A stretch of DNA of 64,000 bases from Metabacillus idriensis (GCF_009674765.1 NZ_WKKF01000003.1:273848-337847); one strand, 5' to 3'. Numbered from the stretch's first letter, positions 30,852 to 44,224 are shown. Program-made: numbers and translations. The notes: generated by a model from the letters alone, not told the origin.

Positions 30852-31702
30852 TATCTATCACCTGCCACTTTAAATTGAATGAACGTTAGGATGCCTACTA
30901 ACACAACCACGATGTATGCAATGGCTGATGCGTAGCCGAACTGGAAGAATTCGAATCCGTTTTGATAGATGTATAAGCCCAGTGTCATCGTTGAATCAGC
31001 CGGTCCGCCTTTTGTTAAGTTGAATGGCTCATCGAATAGCTGCAGCGTTCCGATTGTTGATAATGTTCCTGCGAACAAAATGACCGGCTTCAGCTGCGGA
31101 ATGGTAATGTAGAAAAACTGTCTGATCTTTCCTGCACCGTCTAAAGAAGCAGCCTCGTACATATCGTTTGGAATGTTTTGCAGAGCTGCAAGGAAGATAA
31201 CCATGTTATATCCCGTCCATCTCCATGTCATTGCTAGAATGATGGATGCTTTTGCCCAAAAGCTGTCTGATAGCCACGGAATCGCTTCCATACCTAAAAA
31301 TCCAATCACCGTATTAATGATTCCTTCCTCCTGAAGCATGATCGAGAAAAGGATGGAATATGCCACAAGTGATGTTACAGCTGGAAGGAAAAACGATACT
31401 CTGAAAAATCCTTTTAAGCGCAGTAAGCCGCTGTTCAGAACACTTGAAAGCACAAGCGCCAGAATCAGCATGATCGGAACCTGAACGATAAAGATGATAA
31501 ATGTATTCATTAGGGCTTTATGGAAAATTTCATCCTTGAATAACGTGACGTAATTATCGAATCCGGTAAAGATATATTCCCCTGCCTCAAAGGTTTGAAA
31601 GCTTAACAAAAGAGATGAAAATATCGGATATACTGTAAAAATAATAAAGAGTAAAACTGCAGGGGCGATAAACATATAAGGAAATAAACGTGTTTGACTC
31701 AT
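30851..31702 (-). CDS. Sugar ABC transporter permease (MalF/GanP type)
   Basis: A 283-residue CUT1-type permease beginning SQTRLFPYMFIAPAVLLFII, with six membrane segments and the EAA loop MYEAASLDGAGKIRQFFYIT. The frame is open to a GTG at 31714, but the AAGGTGGGA site is correctly placed for the ATG at 31702. It follows the binding-protein gene after a stable hairpin. No ATP-binding subunit is encoded in the operon. In B. subtilis such transporters share the MsmX ATPase, and the same is inferred here. Confidence 0.9.
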   Translation of the reverse strand: MSQTRLFPYMFIAPAVLLFIIFTVYPIFSSLLLSFQTFEAGEYIFTGFDNYVTLFKDEIFHKALMNTFIIFIVQVPIMLILALVLSSVLNSGLLRLKGFFRVSFFLPAVTSLVAYSILFSIMLQEEGIINTVIGFLGMEAIPWLSDSFWAKASIILAMTWRWTGYNMVIFLAALQNIPNDMYEAASLDGAGKIRQFFYITIPQLKPVILFAGTLSTIGTLQLFDEPFNLTKGGPADSTMTLGLYIYQNGFEFFQFGYASAIAYIVVVLVGILTFIQFKVAGDR

Positions 31703-31724
31703 GGAAGATCCCACCTTAAATTAG

Positions 31725-31753
31725 GAAAGGGCTGAATTAGATTCGGCCCTTTC
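31725..31753. other. Stable intra-operon hairpin between binding-protein and permease genes
   Basis: A 13 bp stem with one G-U pair and a three-base loop (31725-31737 with 31741-31753). On the coding (minus) strand it lacks a T tail and is followed by CTAATT. On the plus strand TTTTT follows. It is more likely a 3'-end stabiliser or partial terminator for the binding-protein message than a full stop. Confidence 0.65.
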
Positions 31754-31772
31754 TTTTTCATTTTTCAATGTA

Positions 31773-33044
31773 TTATTTAATTCTGTTATCCAGGCGTTTC
31801 TGTGCTGCCTCGTATGCTTTTTCAATAGACACCTTGCCGCTGACTGATTCAGACTGGGCTTTGATTGATTCATCCATTGCCAGTGAATAGTTGCCTGTGT
31901 AGTTAACAGATGGAATGCTGTCCATTTGCTCTGTGAACGTGCTCCAGATCGGCTGGTTCGAGAAGAACTCCTGCTCTTCAGTGAAGATCGGCTCATCATA
32001 AACCGTGTTAAGCGTCGGGAATAAGCCGCCTTTCATTGCTTCAAGCTGTGTTTCTTCATCTGTTGAGAAGTATTCCATGAAGTCATATGCTTCTTGTTTT
32101 TTATCCGTAGATTGCATGATGACGTAGTTGCTTCCGCCTAAGTTAGAAGCACGGTTTCCGCCTTCTTCAAATGCAGGAAGAGGAATAACGCCCCACTTGC
32201 CTGATGTATCTTTGCCTTGTCCTGTGATGGAGCCTGAAAGCCATGCGCCAGATGGTGCTGCTGCAACCTCGCCGCTTACCATTGCGCTGATCCATGCATC
32301 CCAGCCGACTGTATTTTTCACTAAGCCTTCATCTTTAAGCTGCTTGATCACTTTTGCAGCATTCATTGATTCTTCTGATGTTAAAGCAAGCTCTCCTTTA
32401 TCATCAAAGTAAAGTGAACCCTGCTGATTCATCATCATGCGGTAAAGACCGTCGTCACCGTTTAAATCAAGTCCAAGCATTGGTTTGCCTGTTTTTTCTT
32501 TAATGACTTTACCAGCTTCAACAAATTGCTCCCATGTTTGAATGTCTTCTGCTTTTACGCCAGCTTCTTCAAAGATATCTGTGCGGTAAAAGACGCCTGT
32601 CGGTCCGCCGTCAAACGGGAAGCCGACAATTTTATCATCAACCGTTAAAAGGTCTGTTTTACTTGAAGGAAATTTATCAGCTTGCTTATCAAAACCGTAC
32701 TCTTTTAAATCTAAAAATGCTTTAGGATAAGATTCTGCATATCCTTGAATGCGGTCATCTTCGACAAGGACGATATCAGGAAGACCTTGCCCGCCCGCCT
32801 GCAGACCTGTTGTTAATTTCGAATAAACATCTTCTCTCCCGATTTCTACAATCTCAAGTTCAAAATCAGGATTTTCTTTCTTATAGCGTTCGGCTGCTGC
32901 TTCAAGTACAGGAACGTTGATGTTCCAAGCCCAAGCCGTCAATTTTTTGTCGTCTTTGCTTGTCTTTTCAGAAGATCCTCCTGAACAAGCAGAGAGCATG
33001 CCGATGATTAGAACCAGACTAATCAACCCTATTACCTTTTTCAT
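31773..33044 (-). CDS. Galactoside-binding lipoprotein of the ABC transporter
   Basis: A 423-residue extracellular solute-binding protein (SBP family 1). A lipoprotein signal peptide (ISLVLIIGMLSACSGG, lipobox LSAC) is followed by a Ser/Lys-rich linker and the two-lobed sugar-binding fold. It is the first gene of the operon, with AGGGGGT 7 bases before the ATG and the sigma-A promoter 67 bases upstream. The substrate is inferred to be galacto-oligosaccharides from the three downstream galactosidases. GanS of B. subtilis is the nearest comparison. Confidence 0.9.
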   Translation of the reverse strand: MKKVIGLISLVLIIGMLSACSGGSSEKTSKDDKKLTAWAWNINVPVLEAAAERYKKENPDFELEIVEIGREDVYSKLTTGLQAGGQGLPDIVLVEDDRIQGYAESYPKAFLDLKEYGFDKQADKFPSSKTDLLTVDDKIVGFPFDGGPTGVFYRTDIFEEAGVKAEDIQTWEQFVEAGKVIKEKTGKPMLGLDLNGDDGLYRMMMNQQGSLYFDDKGELALTSEESMNAAKVIKQLKDEGLVKNTVGWDAWISAMVSGEVAAAPSGAWLSGSITGQGKDTSGKWGVIPLPAFEEGGNRASNLGGSNYVIMQSTDKKQEAYDFMEYFSTDEETQLEAMKGGLFPTLNTVYDEPIFTEEQEFFSNQPIWSTFTEQMDSIPSVNYTGNYSLAMDESIKAQSESVSGKVSIEKAYEAAQKRLDNRIK

Positions 33045-33090
33045 GTTTTACCCCCTATTAATCTTAATCAAAAGATACTGACCGCAAAAA

Positions 33091-33104
33091 TGAAATCGTT
33101 TACA
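33091..33104 (-). promoter_or_regulatory. cre box (CcpA site) at the galactoside operon start
   Basis: The minus strand reads TGTAAACGATTTCA, matching the cre consensus TGWNANCGNTNWCA at every defined position. It overlaps the expected transcription start, where CcpA would block initiation or early elongation. Because LacI-family sites look alike, it could also serve the operon's own regulator. Confidence 0.75.
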
Positions 33105-33110
33105 GGATTA

Positions 33111-33139
33111 ATAATAGAATAATAGTCGGAAAATTTCAA
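33111..33139 (-). promoter_or_regulatory. Sigma-A promoter of the galactoside operon
   Basis: On the minus strand -35 TTGAAA (33139-33134), a 17-base spacer and -10 TATTAT (33116-33111). Just upstream, AAGTAAAA and TTTTACTT form an inverted pair (33138-33145 and 33179-33186), with three TTTTAC copies on the plus strand (GTAAAA on the coding strand). This is a possible but unproven regulator site. Confidence 0.7.
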
Positions 33140-33205
33140 GTAAAATTTAACTAAAAATTTTTACTATTTTACCTTTTGTTTTACTTAAATAATTCTCACC
33201 CAAAG

Positions 33206-33238
33206 AAAAAGGCGCCGGAATATCCATCCGCGCCTTTC
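33206..33238 (-). terminator. Terminator of the hsp20 gene
   Basis: Stem of 8 bp (33208-33215 with 33230-33237), extended by a GGA/TCC pair. On the minus strand it is followed by TTTTTCTTT. It lies about 100 bases after the hsp20 stop and upstream of the galactoside promoter. Confidence 0.75.
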
Positions 33239-33337
33239 TATTATTGTATTCTTCTCTATTTTCATATTAAAAATTGAACTATATCACCATATTCTTTTTT
33301 ACTTAAAATTCTGTCATTCTCTGATGCATGTTTTACT

Positions 33338-33724
33338 TCAGTCAATCTCGATTTTAGTAGATGCCTTCTTTGGAATCGTGATTTTCAAAACACCATTCCG
33401 GTAGTTCGCCTTTAAATTTCTTTTCACAGCTGAAGAGGGAATAGGAATTGATTGTTTGCCGTTTTTCTTCTCATTTTTCGCTGATTTTACTGTGATGATC
33501 AGATCTTCTCCGAGAATTTCAAGTTTAATATCCTCTTTTTCAATTCCAGGCAATTCTGCTTTCACAACAAATGCTGCATCCGTTTCTTCCGTCATAACCT
33601 GAAATCCTTTTGGAGCAAATGATTGTTTGAAATAGTCGTCGATGCTTCCGAGAAGAGTATTCTTAGGCCGCGAGACAAAAAAATCATTGATCAATTTCAT
33701 CGGATCTTTACCGTTTGAATCCAT
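33338..33724 (-). CDS. Small heat shock protein, Hsp20/alpha-crystallin family
   Basis: A 128-residue protein. Residues about 45-128 form the alpha-crystallin domain, with AELPGIEKEDIKLEILGEDL and the beta-strand pair ending YRNGVLKITIPKK. There is a short N-terminal arm and a very short C-terminal tail. Such proteins hold unfolded proteins, and some Bacillus members (YocM type) respond to salt. A TTG at 33730 is in frame but almost touches AGGAGG. The ATG at 33724 has 7-base spacing and is chosen. Confidence 0.88.
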   Translation of the reverse strand: MDSNGKDPMKLINDFFVSRPKNTLLGSIDDYFKQSFAPKGFQVMTEETDAAFVVKAELPGIEKEDIKLEILGEDLIITVKSAKNEKKNGKQSIPIPSSAVKRNLKANYRNGVLKITIPKKASTKIEID

Positions 33725-33899
33725 GTTCAATCCTCCTGACTTACGTTCATTTATATCTCATTATCATATGTAAAAACACGGCTGTTTGCCTATCCATAAA
33801 AAAGTTGTTTTGTTTTATATCTGACTGCACATAATACGTAATATTGTAAGAAAAAAGGCACATCAGAAAATTCTGAATAGTTTTACTTTAATTCTTTTA

Positions 33900-33913
33900 A
33901 GAAAGCGCTTACG
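33900..33913 (+). promoter_or_regulatory. Imperfect cre-like box upstream of the proline symporter
   Basis: AGAAAGCGCTTACG matches the cre consensus at 12 of 14 positions. It lies about 57 bases upstream of the -35 region of the putP promoter, so an effect on that promoter is uncertain. Apart from this box and the promoters, nothing else is seen in 33725-34074. Confidence 0.4.
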
Positions 33914-33959
33914 CATACAAGCACCATAGGTCACAAGCACCAAAACCCGCGCCATGCCT

Positions 33960-33999
33960 GTTTCAAATCCTTGAAACAAGGGAAATAGTTTGTTAGGTT
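33960..33999 (+). promoter_or_regulatory. Overlapping candidate sigma-B and sigma-A promoters of putP/opuE
   Basis: GTTTCA at 33960, 14 bases, GGGAAA at 33980 fits the general-stress sigma-B pattern. TTGAAA at 33971, 17 bases, TAGGTT at 33994 fits sigma-A. B. subtilis opuE is known to have both promoter types, which makes the pairing credible. Confidence 0.5.
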
Positions 34000-34074
34000 A
34001 AGTAACCGTAGGGCTGAACGGATTGCAATTTTTGGTTCTTATTACATGATCACTTTAGTCAAAGGAGAGATTTG

Positions 34075-35556
34075 GTGGAAATTGGAACATTGGTATCACT
34101 CGGAATTTATTTTGTCGGCATGCTTCTTATTGGATTCTATGCCTACAAGAAGTCAACAGACGATGTGTCGGGCTACATGCTTGGGGGACGAGGACTCGGA
34201 CCCGCAGTAACGGCACTATCGGCAGGGGCTTCAGACATGAGCGGCTGGATGCTTATGGGGCTTCCAGGAGCTATGTACACAACCGGATTATCAAGCATGT
34301 GGATAGCAGTTGGACTTACAGTTGGAGCCTATTTGAATTACATTTTAGTTGCTCCGCGTCTCAGAACCTATACAGAGGTTGCAGACGACTCCATTACAAT
34401 CCCGGATTACTTTGAAAATCGCTTTAAAGATAAATCGCGTATTCTTCGCTTCGTTTCAGCGATTGTCATCCTTATTTTCTTCACTCTTTACACTTCAGCA
34501 GGATTAGTTTCAGGAGGACTGTTATTTGAGTCTTCATTCGGGCTTGATTATACAACAGGAATGCTTGTTACAGCCGGTGTCGTTGTAGCTTACACGCTTT
34601 TCGGCGGATTTTTGGCTGTCAGTTTGACTGACTTTGTACAGGGAATCATTATGTTTCTTGCACTCATTCTTGTACCAATCGTGGCATTTACTAATTTAGG
34701 CGGAGTCGGACCAACGTTCGATACAATCCGCGCAATTGATCCAACTTACCTGGACATCTTTAAAGGAACATCCGTTATTGGTATTATTGGATTTTTAGCA
34801 TGGGGCTTAGGTTATTTTGGACAGCCTCATATTATCGTCCGTTTTATGGCGATTTCTTCTATTAAAGAATTAAAACCTGCACGAAGAATCGGCATGGGCT
34901 GGATGATTATTTCTGTCTTTGGCGCAATGCTTACAGGTCTTGTAGGAATCGCTTATGTCGATCAGACGGCGACAACTCTGGCAGATCCTGAGACCATTTT
35001 TATTAAGTTTGCACAGGTACTGTTTCACCCATTAATCACAGGGTTCTTGCTTGCAGCGATTTTAGCTGCGATAATGAGTACCATTTCATCGCAGCTGCTT
35101 GTTACTTCAAGTGCACTGACAGAGGACTTTTATAAAACGTTCTTCAGACGTTATGCAAAGGACAAGGAGCTTGTCTTAATCGGCAGACTGTCTGTCTTGC
35201 TCGTAGCCATTATCGGTGTGCTGTTATCACTTACACCAAGTGATACAATCCTTTCATTAGTAGGATATGCATGGGCAGGATTCGGTTCTGCATTCGGACC
35301 GGCCGTGCTGCTCAGCTTATACTGGAAACGTATGACGAAGTGGGGCGCTCTTGCCGGTATGATCGTCGGTGCTGTCACAGTGCTGATTTGGGTAAACGTC
35401 TCTGCACTGAAAGAATTCATGTACGAAATGATTCCCGGCTTCTTCTTAAGTTTACTTGCTGTTTACGTAGTCAGCTTGATCACAAGCAGACCTTCTAAAC
35501 GCGTTCAAAATACGTTTAACGAAATGGAAGAAGTTTTAGAAGAAGAAACAAAGTAA
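34075..35556 (+). CDS. putP: Sodium/proline symporter (PutP/OpuE type)
   Basis: A 493-residue sodium:solute symporter (SSSF) with about 13 membrane segments. Hallmarks include [20 protein letters not shown], the [19 protein letters not shown] block and [15 protein letters not shown]. Sequence runs closely parallel to B. subtilis OpuE and PutP. OpuE imports proline for osmoprotection and PutP for catabolism. The neighbouring rocA (P5C dehydrogenase) argues for use as nutrient, the sigma-B-like promoter for stress. AAGGAG is 4 bases from a TTG (34072) and 7 from a GTG (34075), so the GTG is preferred. Confidence 0.9.
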   Translation: MEIGTLVSLGIYFVGMLLIGFYAYKKSTDDVSGYMLGGRGLGPAVTALSAGASDMSGWMLMGLPGAMYTTGLSSMWIAVGLTVGAYLNYILVAPRLRTYTEVADDSITIPDYFENRFKDKSRILRFVSAIVILIFFTLYTSAGLVSGGLLFESSFGLDYTTGMLVTAGVVVAYTLFGGFLAVSLTDFVQGIIMFLALILVPIVAFTNLGGVGPTFDTIRAIDPTYLDIFKGTSVIGIIGFLAWGLGYFGQPHIIVRFMAISSIKELKPARRIGMGWMIISVFGAMLTGLVGIAYVDQTATTLADPETIFIKFAQVLFHPLITGFLLAAILAAIMSTISSQLLVTSSALTEDFYKTFFRRYAKDKELVLIGRLSVLLVAIIGVLLSLTPSDTILSLVGYAWAGFGSAFGPAVLLSLYWKRMTKWGALAGMIVGAVTVLIWVNVSALKEFMYEMIPGFFLSLLAVYVVSLITSRPSKRVQNTFNEMEEVLEEETK

Positions 35557-35564
35557 GAAATGAT

Positions 35565-35601
35565 AAAACGCTTAGGAGGCTGAATCTTCCTAAGCGTTTT
35601 T
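35565..35601. terminator. Bidirectional terminator shared by putP and a small membrane gene
   Basis: 13 bp perfect arms (35565-35577 with 35588-35600) with T runs on both strands. The stop codon of the convergent small gene lies inside the right arm. Confidence 0.85.
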
Positions 35602-35781
35602 CTTTTGTGCTTTTTTTCTTTGATTTCTGAAATAGAGATGTATCATAATCGCTATCAAAAAACCGATGGAAAACACGATATCTTTTATTAAATCATCGAT
35701 GGGAAAAACCATGGATAACATACTGAATATAAACAAGATGGAGGATAAAAATAAAAACGCATTTAACCTTTTTTCATTCAT
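35590..35781 (-). CDS. Small two-helix membrane protein of unknown function
   Basis: A 63-residue protein with two hydrophobic helices (about 8-26 and 35-51) and a very basic C-terminal tail (FRNQRKKAQKKNA). I do not recognise a family. GAGGTGATTCC gives a proper ribosome site for the ATG at 35781. Its stop codon is inside the shared terminator stem. It lies directly behind the rocA terminator, so its promoter would have to be in or beyond that palindrome, or it depends on read-through from rocA. Confidence 0.7.
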   Translation of the reverse strand: MNEKRLNAFLFLSSILFIFSMLSMVFPIDDLIKDIVFSIGFLIAIMIHLYFRNQRKKAQKKNA

Positions 35782-35796
35782 CTGGAATCACCTCAC

Positions 35797-35834
35797 AAAA
35801 AGAGCTTAAACAAACGTTTGTTTAAGCTCTTTTT
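35797..35834. terminator. Terminator of rocA, perfect 18 bp palindrome
   Basis: Arms 35797-35814 and 35817-35834 are perfectly complementary with only CG between them. There is a T run in both directions. It begins just after the rocA stop. Confidence 0.85.
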
Positions 35835-35841
35835 CCTTATA

Positions 35842-37386
35842 TTACAGCGTTTCTGATGTTGTTTTTGCCTGAAGGTGAAGCAATAAATAATCCGGTCCGC
35901 CCGCTTTTGAATCTGTACCGGACATGTTGAAGCCGCCGAATGGCTGATAGCCAACGATCGCACCTGTACAGCCGCGGTTGAAATACAGATTTCCGACGTG
36001 GAAGTCTTCGCGCGCTTTTTCGATGTGATCACGGTTGTTTGTAAGGACTGCCCCTGTTAAACCGTAGTCCGTGTTGTTGGCAATTTCAATCGCATGTTCA
36101 AAATCTTTTGCTTTCGTAAAGCCGACAACCGGACCGAAGATTTCCTCCTGCATCAAGCGTGCTTTAGGATCAAGATCCGCAATGATTGTAGGCTGAATGA
36201 AGAAGCCTTTAGAGCTGTCTCCTTCTCCTCCTGCAACGAGCTTCCCTTCTTCTTTGCCGATTTCTACATAACTCATAATTTTATCAAATGCAGCCTGATC
36301 AATAACAGGACCCATAAAATAAGATTGGTCTGCTGTATCGCCGACTGTTAATTCTTTTGTTAGTTCAACTGCGCGATTCAGGACCTTATCATACACATCC
36401 TCTACGATGACTGCACGGGAACAAGCAGAACATTTTTGTCCTGAGAATCCAAATGCCGATTTCACGATTGATTGTGCAGCTAATTCCAAATCTGCGTCTT
36501 TATCAACGACAATCGTATCCTTGCCTCCCATTTCTGCAATAACGCGCTTCAGCCAGATCTGGCCTTCGTTCACTTTAGAAGCACGCTCATAGATGCGTGT
36601 GCCTACGTCACGTGAACCTGTGAAGCTGATAAAACGGGTGCGCGGGTGATCAACTAAATAATCGCCAACCTCAGCGCCGCTTCCAGGCACGAAGTTCAAA
36701 ACGCCTTTAGGAAGTCCAGCTTCTTCCATCACTTCAACAAACTTGGCCGCAACGACCGGAGTAGTCGATGCCGGTTTTAACAAGACTGTGTTGCCTGTTA
36801 CGATTGCAGCGATTGTCGTTCCTGCCATAATCGCAAACGGGAAGTTCCACGGGGAAATAATAATCCCTACACCTAAAGGAATGTAGCTGTAACGGTTGAA
36901 TTCACCCGGACGGCTTTCAACCGGCATGCCATCCTTTAAATTCAGCATTTGGCGGGCATAGTACTCAATGAAATCAATTGCTTCTGCTGTATCCGCATCC
37001 GCTTCATTCCACGGCTTGCCTGCTTCTTTCGTTAAAAGCGCAGAAAACTCATGCTTGCGGCGGCGAATGATCGCTGCAGCACGGAAAAGAATGTCCGCAC
37101 GAACTTCAGGCTTCACTTTACGCCACGTGTTAAATGTCTCATCTGCCACTTGCATAGCTTTCTCGGCTAACTCCCGGTTCGCCTTCGAAACGCGGCCAAT
37201 CACCTCTTCTTTATTTGAAGGATTCACAGAAACAATTTTATCCTCTGTGGAAATACATTCTCCGCCAATGACTAAATTATAGTCCTGCCCTAAATATGAC
37301 TCAACAAGTTTCAAGCCTTCAAGATAGGCTTTCTTATTCTCTTCTGCTGAAAAATCAGTAAATGGTTCGTGTTTGTACGGTATCAT
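35842..37386 (-). CDS. rocA: 1-pyrroline-5-carboxylate dehydrogenase
   Basis: A 514-residue aldehyde dehydrogenase that oxidises P5C to glutamate, the last step of proline and arginine breakdown. Visible are [12 protein letters not shown], the cofactor motif FTGSRDVG, the catalytic glutamate in VIAEMGGKD and the cysteine in [10 protein letters not shown]. The C-terminal [19 protein letters not shown] is typical of the RocA/PruA group. AGGGAGG precedes the ATG. Convergent placement with putP suggests a proline-use pair. No proline dehydrogenase is seen in the window. Confidence 0.95.
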   Translation of the reverse strand: MIPYKHEPFTDFSAEENKKAYLEGLKLVESYLGQDYNLVIGGECISTEDKIVSVNPSNKEEVIGRVSKANRELAEKAMQVADETFNTWRKVKPEVRADILFRAAAIIRRRKHEFSALLTKEAGKPWNEADADTAEAIDFIEYYARQMLNLKDGMPVESRPGEFNRYSYIPLGVGIIISPWNFPFAIMAGTTIAAIVTGNTVLLKPASTTPVVAAKFVEVMEEAGLPKGVLNFVPGSGAEVGDYLVDHPRTRFISFTGSRDVGTRIYERASKVNEGQIWLKRVIAEMGGKDTIVVDKDADLELAAQSIVKSAFGFSGQKCSACSRAVIVEDVYDKVLNRAVELTKELTVGDTADQSYFMGPVIDQAAFDKIMSYVEIGKEEGKLVAGGEGDSSKGFFIQPTIIADLDPKARLMQEEIFGPVVGFTKAKDFEHAIEIANNTDYGLTGAVLTNNRDHIEKAREDFHVGNLYFNRGCTGAIVGYQPFGGFNMSGTDSKAGGPDYLLLHLQAKTTSETL

Positions 37387-37430
37387 GATTTACATTCGCC
37401 TCCCTGCAAGTATGAAATGTTTACACCCCA

Positions 37431-37459
37431 ATTCTAACGAAAGAGATGGAAACTTTCAA
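37431..37459 (-). promoter_or_regulatory. Sigma-A promoter of rocA
   Basis: On the minus strand TTGAAA (37459-37454), 17-base spacer, TAGAAT (37436-37431), 45 bases before the rocA ATG. No -12/-24 sigma-L promoter is seen, unlike the RocR-controlled genes of B. subtilis. Confidence 0.7.
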
Positions 37460-37548
37460 ACTATGAGAAATTGTCATAATATTAAGTTTATTAATTAAGA
37501 GAGTAGTAGATTAGCTAGATTGAAGTGGAGGCCTCGGTTTGGAGCGCC

Positions 37549-37653
37549 AGAGAGTCAGGGCCCCGTTTTGGATAGTGAAACTCCTTTGTCCGCTTGTAAG
37601 ATGGCCTTATCAGATAGTAAGAAATGCTTTTTGGATAGTTAGACTGAATCAGA
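37549..37653 (+). repeat. 21 bp-period array 2 (five units)
   Basis: Cores at 37549 (AGAGAGTCAG), 37570 (GGATAGTGAA), 37591 (CGCTTGTAAG, degenerate), 37612 (AGATAGTAAG) and 37633 (GGATAGTTAG) are each exactly 21 bases apart. They share GGATAGTNAG while the intervening bases differ. The array lies between the camS terminator and the rocA promoter, in the 356-base gap 37387-37742, which otherwise holds only those two elements. Confidence 0.75.
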
Positions 37654-37709
37654 ACTCCCGCTTTAACAATTCACCAAGAAAAGGGCCATTCTCCGGTTTC
37701 ATCTAATGT

Positions 37710-37737
37710 AAAAGCCACCCCACAATGTGAGATGGCT
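37710..37737 (-). terminator. Terminator of the pcrB-pcrA-ligA-camS operon
   Basis: On the minus strand AGCCA/TGGCT closes an extended stem that includes CACA/GTG(G), followed by TTTTAC. It lies 5 bases beyond the camS stop. Confidence 0.7.
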
Positions 37738-37742
37738 AACAT

Positions 37743-38951
37743 TTATTGATAAATATGAACGGTCGGCTTTTCCTGTCCAGGTTTGCGGACGATCAGTGCC
37801 TCTTGGCCGCTTGTTGAATTGATGTTCACTTCAACTGAAACATAGTCAGGGAAATAGTCTACGACTTTCCCAGTGACAAACTGGGTAAAGGCAATGACTT
37901 CTGATTTTCCGTAGAACTGCATCGGTATATCAATCTTCAATTCTTGCATTTCTTCCCCTTTGTAAAAGGCTTTTCCGATGACGCCTGTGTAGTTAGGGAA
38001 AAATTCGTCGATATCCTGCTTGAATCGTTCAAAGAGATTGGCATCCTCGCGGTAATCTTCCATCCCTTGAGGCGACGGGAAAAAGACATATTCCTCATCA
38101 ATGCTGTCCCATTTGCCGATTTGATTGCTGCCGCCGTCTACTACTGTGCTTGCAATAAAGCTTCCCGGTACAATGGATGACTTCGGTGCTTGCTTGTATA
38201 AGGCAATGACAACTGGTACGTTTTCAAGACCTTTTTGAGTTCGTACACGTTTGATGACTTCTTCAGCCATCTTTTTCCCCTCTGCTTCAAGCTTCTGAGG
38301 ATCAATGACATATTCTCTTTGCGGCTCACCGACCGCTTCACGGTAGTAATGAACCGAGTTTAGCGCAAGCCCGATGACCACTCCGCCGAGCTCAACTGTG
38401 TTTTCGCCTTTGCGGACTAAGTAATTGTGTTCAAGCATGTGTGCTAGGTAGATTGGGCTTTTTTCGTTCTTTTGAATGTAGTCGCCTTCTGTGGCTTCAG
38501 GCGGGTTCAGCCCTGTATTTTGAAAAGGTTCTTTTTTCGTACCGTTTGAATTTTTCCCTTTACTCTCTTCAATTGCTGCTTCAAGCTTCTCGCCTTCAAG
38601 CTTTCGGCTCAGCCATTTTCTTACCGTCTTTTCATCAAGATATTGTCCCTCTTGATATAGATGATCTTCCGCAGAAAATTCTTCCTGCGCCACTCTCATC
38701 AATCCCGTTTCGAATTCATCGATGTCTAAACGGGTATTGATATTTTCAGCAACGAGTCCTCTTGCTTTACCTTCTTTAAAAGGGAGAATCATTTTATAGT
38801 AGGAATCTGAAATGTTGTATTTAGGAATGATCGCTTTTTCGGTTGATTCATCTTCCGTTTCCCGCACGATTTCCTCTTGATCACCAAAGCTGGGTGCGCA
38901 GGCTGAAAGGAATAAACAGCCTGCGAGCAGCATTACCATTACTTTTTTCAA
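37743..38951 (-). CDS. camS: CamS family lipoprotein (YerH)
   Basis: A 402-residue lipoprotein with signal peptide VMVMLLAGCLFLSAC (lipobox LSAC), followed by the CamS sex-pheromone domain to the end (FGDQEEIVRE..., VPVVIALYKQAPKSS, VDYFPDYVSVEVNIN). In enterococci and staphylococci, peptides from CamS signal sequences act as pheromones. The function of the folded domain is unknown. A GTG at 38963 is in frame, but AAGAGGTG is 9 bases from the TTG at 38951, which gives a normal signal peptide and is chosen. It is the last gene of the ligA operon. Confidence 0.88.
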   Translation of the reverse strand: MKKVMVMLLAGCLFLSACAPSFGDQEEIVRETEDESTEKAIIPKYNISDSYYKMILPFKEGKARGLVAENINTRLDIDEFETGLMRVAQEEFSAEDHLYQEGQYLDEKTVRKWLSRKLEGEKLEAAIEESKGKNSNGTKKEPFQNTGLNPPEATEGDYIQKNEKSPIYLAHMLEHNYLVRKGENTVELGGVVIGLALNSVHYYREAVGEPQREYVIDPQKLEAEGKKMAEEVIKRVRTQKGLENVPVVIALYKQAPKSSIVPGSFIASTVVDGGSNQIGKWDSIDEEYVFFPSPQGMEDYREDANLFERFKQDIDEFFPNYTGVIGKAFYKGEEMQELKIDIPMQFYGKSEVIAFTQFVTGKVVDYFPDYVSVEVNINSTSGQEALIVRKPGQEKPTVHIYQ

Positions 38952-38966
38952 GTCGGAATACACCTC

Positions 38967-43215
<4,249 letters not shown>

Positions 43216-43281
43216 GTTCCGGACACCACCTTATATCAAACGTATGTTCTTATTTTATCTCATGTACTGAGTAATTTGCAA

Positions 43282-43968
43282 TCAAGGTTTTACGGCTTTA
43301 ACTGTTTTCAAAGCTGACCCAAAATCATCGTAGATGACATTGCCGATAACCACAACATCCGCATATTCAGCCATTTCAGCTGCCTGTTCAGGCGTTTCAA
43401 TGCCGCCTCCGTAAAAGAGTTTGGTAGAGGATAAGACAGAGCTTGCAGCCTGTACCACATTTACGTCTCCGTAAGTTCCGCTGTATTCTAAATAAAAGAT
43501 CGGCATATGAAACATGTTTTCAGCCATTCGGGCATACGCCATGACATCATCTGCTGTCAGCTCCACATTCGCTTCTGTAAGTTTCGCCGCTTTGCAGTCA
43601 CCATTTAAAATACAATAGCCTTCTACAATCAGCTCATCCCAGCTCATGATCTCACCATATTCTTTTACAGCTTCATGATGCATTCCCATTACCCATTTCG
43701 TGTTCGTGCTGTTCATAACCGACGGGATAAAATACAAGTCAAATCCCGGTATAATCGACTCAATTTCAGACACCTCAAGCACACAAGGTACAAGGTATCT
43801 TCTGATTCGGGACATTAAGTTTAACACATTATCCATCGTCACATTATCGCTTCCGCCGACGATGATCGCATCTGTTCCGGATTCACATAGTATTTCTAGA
43901 TTTTCATCGCTTATTTCTTTATCTGGATCGAGTTTGAAAACATGTTTCCACTCGGTAATGTCGTACAT
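43282..43968 (-). CDS. pcrB: Heptaprenylglyceryl phosphate synthase
   Basis: A 228-residue TIM-barrel prenyltransferase that joins heptaprenyl diphosphate to glycerol 1-phosphate, making an archaeal-type ether lipid in Bacillus. [35 protein letters not shown] and the phosphate-binding [12 protein letters not shown] are seen. An upstream in-frame codon at 43986 is rejected because AGGAGG lies 7 bases before the ATG at 43968, giving exactly the B. subtilis length. First gene of its operon. Confidence 0.95.
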   Translation of the reverse strand: MYDITEWKHVFKLDPDKEISDENLEILCESGTDAIIVGGSDNVTMDNVLNLMSRIRRYLVPCVLEVSEIESIIPGFDLYFIPSVMNSTNTKWVMGMHHEAVKEYGEIMSWDELIVEGYCILNGDCKAAKLTEANVELTADDVMAYARMAENMFHMPIFYLEYSGTYGDVNVVQAASSVLSSTKLFYGGGIETPEQAAEMAEYADVVVIGNVIYDDFGSALKTVKAVKP

Positions 43969-44224
43969 GGTCTTTCCTCCTAACAATCGGGTTCCACCTG
44001 AAACATTATATCAAATTAACGCCCTGCAAAAAACGGACAGGTGTTATGAAGGTTTTGACAATCTGTTCACGAAATCGGGGTTTGGGGTGTTTTAAGGCAT
44101 TCTACATTTTTTATGGCAGCAAGATGTTCCTTGTTTCAGGGTGTCATAGCCTCTGTAACGCGCCAATAGAAATCCTCATAATTCAAATTCAAAATAGAGA
44201 TACTACTCCTATGGAGGGATCGCA

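Noticed and set aside
33756-33775. CATATGATA element upstream of hsp20 considered as a sporulation sigma factor -10
   Set aside because: It fits a CATANNNTA pattern, but no matching -35 element was found at the right distance.
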